Assembly: GCF_020080835.1 (NCBI RefSeq)
Contig: NC_058160.1
Location: 22,245,152 to 22,309,151, forward strand
Direction: 5' to 3'
DNA from: Cotesia glomerata
Taxonomy: Eukaryota; Arthropoda; Insecta; Hymenoptera; Braconidae
DNA: 64,000 bases
In this document: piece by piece, positions 63,039 through 64,000 of the stretch
Numbering within the stretch: position 1 is the first letter of the stretch
Layout of the letters: the number at the start of each line of letters is the position of its first letter
The notes under the pieces: generated by a model
The model's database searches: none
The model's input: only the letters and a program-made list of their open reading frames with translations
Told to the model about the DNA's origin: nothing
Made by a program: the position numbers and the translations under genes

Positions 63039-63520
63039 GTTATCGTCATCACGGTAAACACGCTGAAGTAGTGTCAGATGATGAGTCAAGCAATGATGCT
63101 GCCAGCATTATTAGCGAACAGTCAGAAATAGTGGCAGAGGACGCAGCGAATGACAACAATGAAGTTGACGAGTTGAGCCAGCATGAATTGTTTGAAGAGA
63201 AACTAAAAGAGGCTATAGATGGACTGTCTCAAAAAAGTGCTAAAGGTCGAACGTCCTGTTTTATGGGCGTCGAGCGAATTTTCTCACTCAAGTACATCCC
63301 ATACTTTATCGAAGACAGAAAAATGACCATCACTGATTACGTAGAACGAGGTCTGAAAAAAGGACGAAACGAAGAACGTTGTACCGCTGCGAAGCTAAGT
63401 ACACTTCTCTGTGTTCAACTTGGTGCATTTGATAGTGCTGAGGCTGTGTACGAAGGACTCAAGCCCACTCTTACGTTTATTATCAATGATAACACTGCCT
63501 CTAGTCAGGCTCGAGCTGAG
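63039..63520 (+). CDS. IFRD1: IFRD1, exon 2
   Basis: Acceptor ATTATTTTCAG and donor GCTGAG/GTACTATT. It encodes an acidic serine-rich linker (VVSDDESSNDAASIISEQSE), then the start of the IFRD armadillo-like helical repeat domain: FEEKLKEAIDGLSQKSAKGR, YFIEDRKMTITDYVERGLKK, CTAAKLSTLLCVQLG. The order and spacing match vertebrate IFRD1/TIS7 (SAKTRQ..., ERRMTLTDSIERCLKKGK..., LCIQLGPG). The family acts as a transcriptional coregulator that recruits SIN3/HDAC in mammals; that role is known for mammals and inferred here. The methionine at 62963 is intronic; the real start is 62266. Confidence 0.93.
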
Positions 63521-63616
63521 GTACTATTCTTGTTTTTAATTTTCTCCAAATTTTTGGTGATATTTTTTATTATATATTGATTTAATAATTTTAATATCAT
63601 TTTTTTTTATTTTTAG

Positions 63617-63870
63617 TGTTGTTGGGCATTCAGTATGAATCACTTCTTCACAGGGAATGACTCTGCCGATACTGTAATTAATGCACAAATATTGTCAAAT
63701 ATATTTGCTGGTTCATATTTAAAAGGCAATGGTGCTGCAGCTATAGTATCTACTGAATTGGCAGCATTACACGCGGCTGCATTATCTGCTTGGACACTAC
63801 TTCTAACAATCATGGCACCTTCTGATATTTATAAATTACTAGCTAGTAGTAAGACCAATAATTTTATGCC
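63617..63870 (+). CDS. IFRD1: IFRD1, exon 3
   Basis: Acceptor TTTTATTTTTAG (63616) and donor ATGCC/GTAAGTTT (63871). It is phase 0 in and leaves two bases. It encodes CCWAFSMNHFFTGNDSADTV and on through AALHAAALSAWTLLLTIM, the helical repeats of the IFRD domain (compare CATCFGVCCFIATDD in vertebrates). The introns on each side are short (96 and 81 bp). Confidence 0.92.
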
Positions 63871-63951
63871 GTAAGTTTAATTAATTTTATTTTAAATCCC
63901 GAATTACATGTCCGTTGATTTAATTTTATAATTATTATTGTAATTTTTTAG

Positions 63952-64000
63952 TTCATTAGAACGTTTGCGTCAATTACTGGAATCACCGCATCTGGATGTG
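63952..64000 (+). CDS. IFRD1: IFRD1, start of exon 4 (runs off the window)
   Basis: Acceptor TGTAATTTTTTAG at 63951. The first base completes a proline codon and the frame continues SLERLRQLLESPHLDV to the window end. The rest of the IFRD domain and C-terminal region lie outside. Confidence 0.88.

Noticed and set aside
62963..63580. 205-codon ORF starting MLILLRIYYSEF as the IFRD1 start
   Set aside because: The first 25 residues are intronic. An acceptor at 63038 and an upstream exon at 62266 give the proper basic IFRD1 N-terminus, and the 3' end reads into intron 2.

Overview
The window is AT-rich animal DNA, about two-thirds A+T. It has GT-AG introns, one intron of about 21 kb, very dense MITEs, a Helitron, SINE-like sequence and long (GT)n, (TA)n and (AAT)n microsatellites. 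This, the character of the repeats and an insect-type IFRD1 gene suggest an insect, most likely a hymenopteran and perhaps a parasitoid wasp. The order-level assignment is inference. No bacterial, CRISPR or viral gene was recognised.

Minus strand, 30194 down to 1 (gene continues past the left edge): one large multi-exon gene for a nuclear C2H2 zinc-finger protein. I assembled it from splice signals and reading-frame phase. Exon 30063-30194 carries the start codon (21 codons plus 1 nt). A 21-kb intron leads to exon 9009-6070, which holds six C2H2-type fingers and a basic tail. Then come an 89-nt exon at 5062-4974 and a terminal-type exon from 3639 to beyond base 1 (at least 1213 codons, low complexity, with an RG repeat). 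All junctions keep phase, giving a protein of more than 2240 residues. Retention of the intron after exon 9009-6070 would give a 1009-residue short form ending at 6044.

9010-30062 and 30195-56400: introns or upstream sequence filled with transposable-element relics. At least eight copies of one (GT)n-bearing repeat family bounded by AACTTCCCGCTAA-type ends are present. There is also a complete-ended Helitron with a helicase remnant, Tc1-like TA-flanked MITEs with nested palindromic MITEs, an element with 495-bp terminal inverted repeats whose transposase-like reading frame is split by another insertion, a 5S-rRNA-derived fragment, a 148-bp tandem repeat and a tRNA-derived SINE. Between these lie GC-richer unique islands, often GA-rich, that look like enhancers, alternative promoters or untranslated exons.

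56430-62265: a compact region of exon-like pieces of uncertain strand, a promoter-like stretch near 58.56-58.9 kb, and an unusual near-identical 640-bp inverted repeat (59861-60501 / 61031-61668). The 529-bp centre of that repeat carries an intact unrecognised ORF (60621-60914). A 25-bp sequence is repeated in inverted orientation just outside it.

62266-64000: the first four exons of an IFRD1 (interferon-related developmental regulator) orthologue on the plus strand, running off the right edge.
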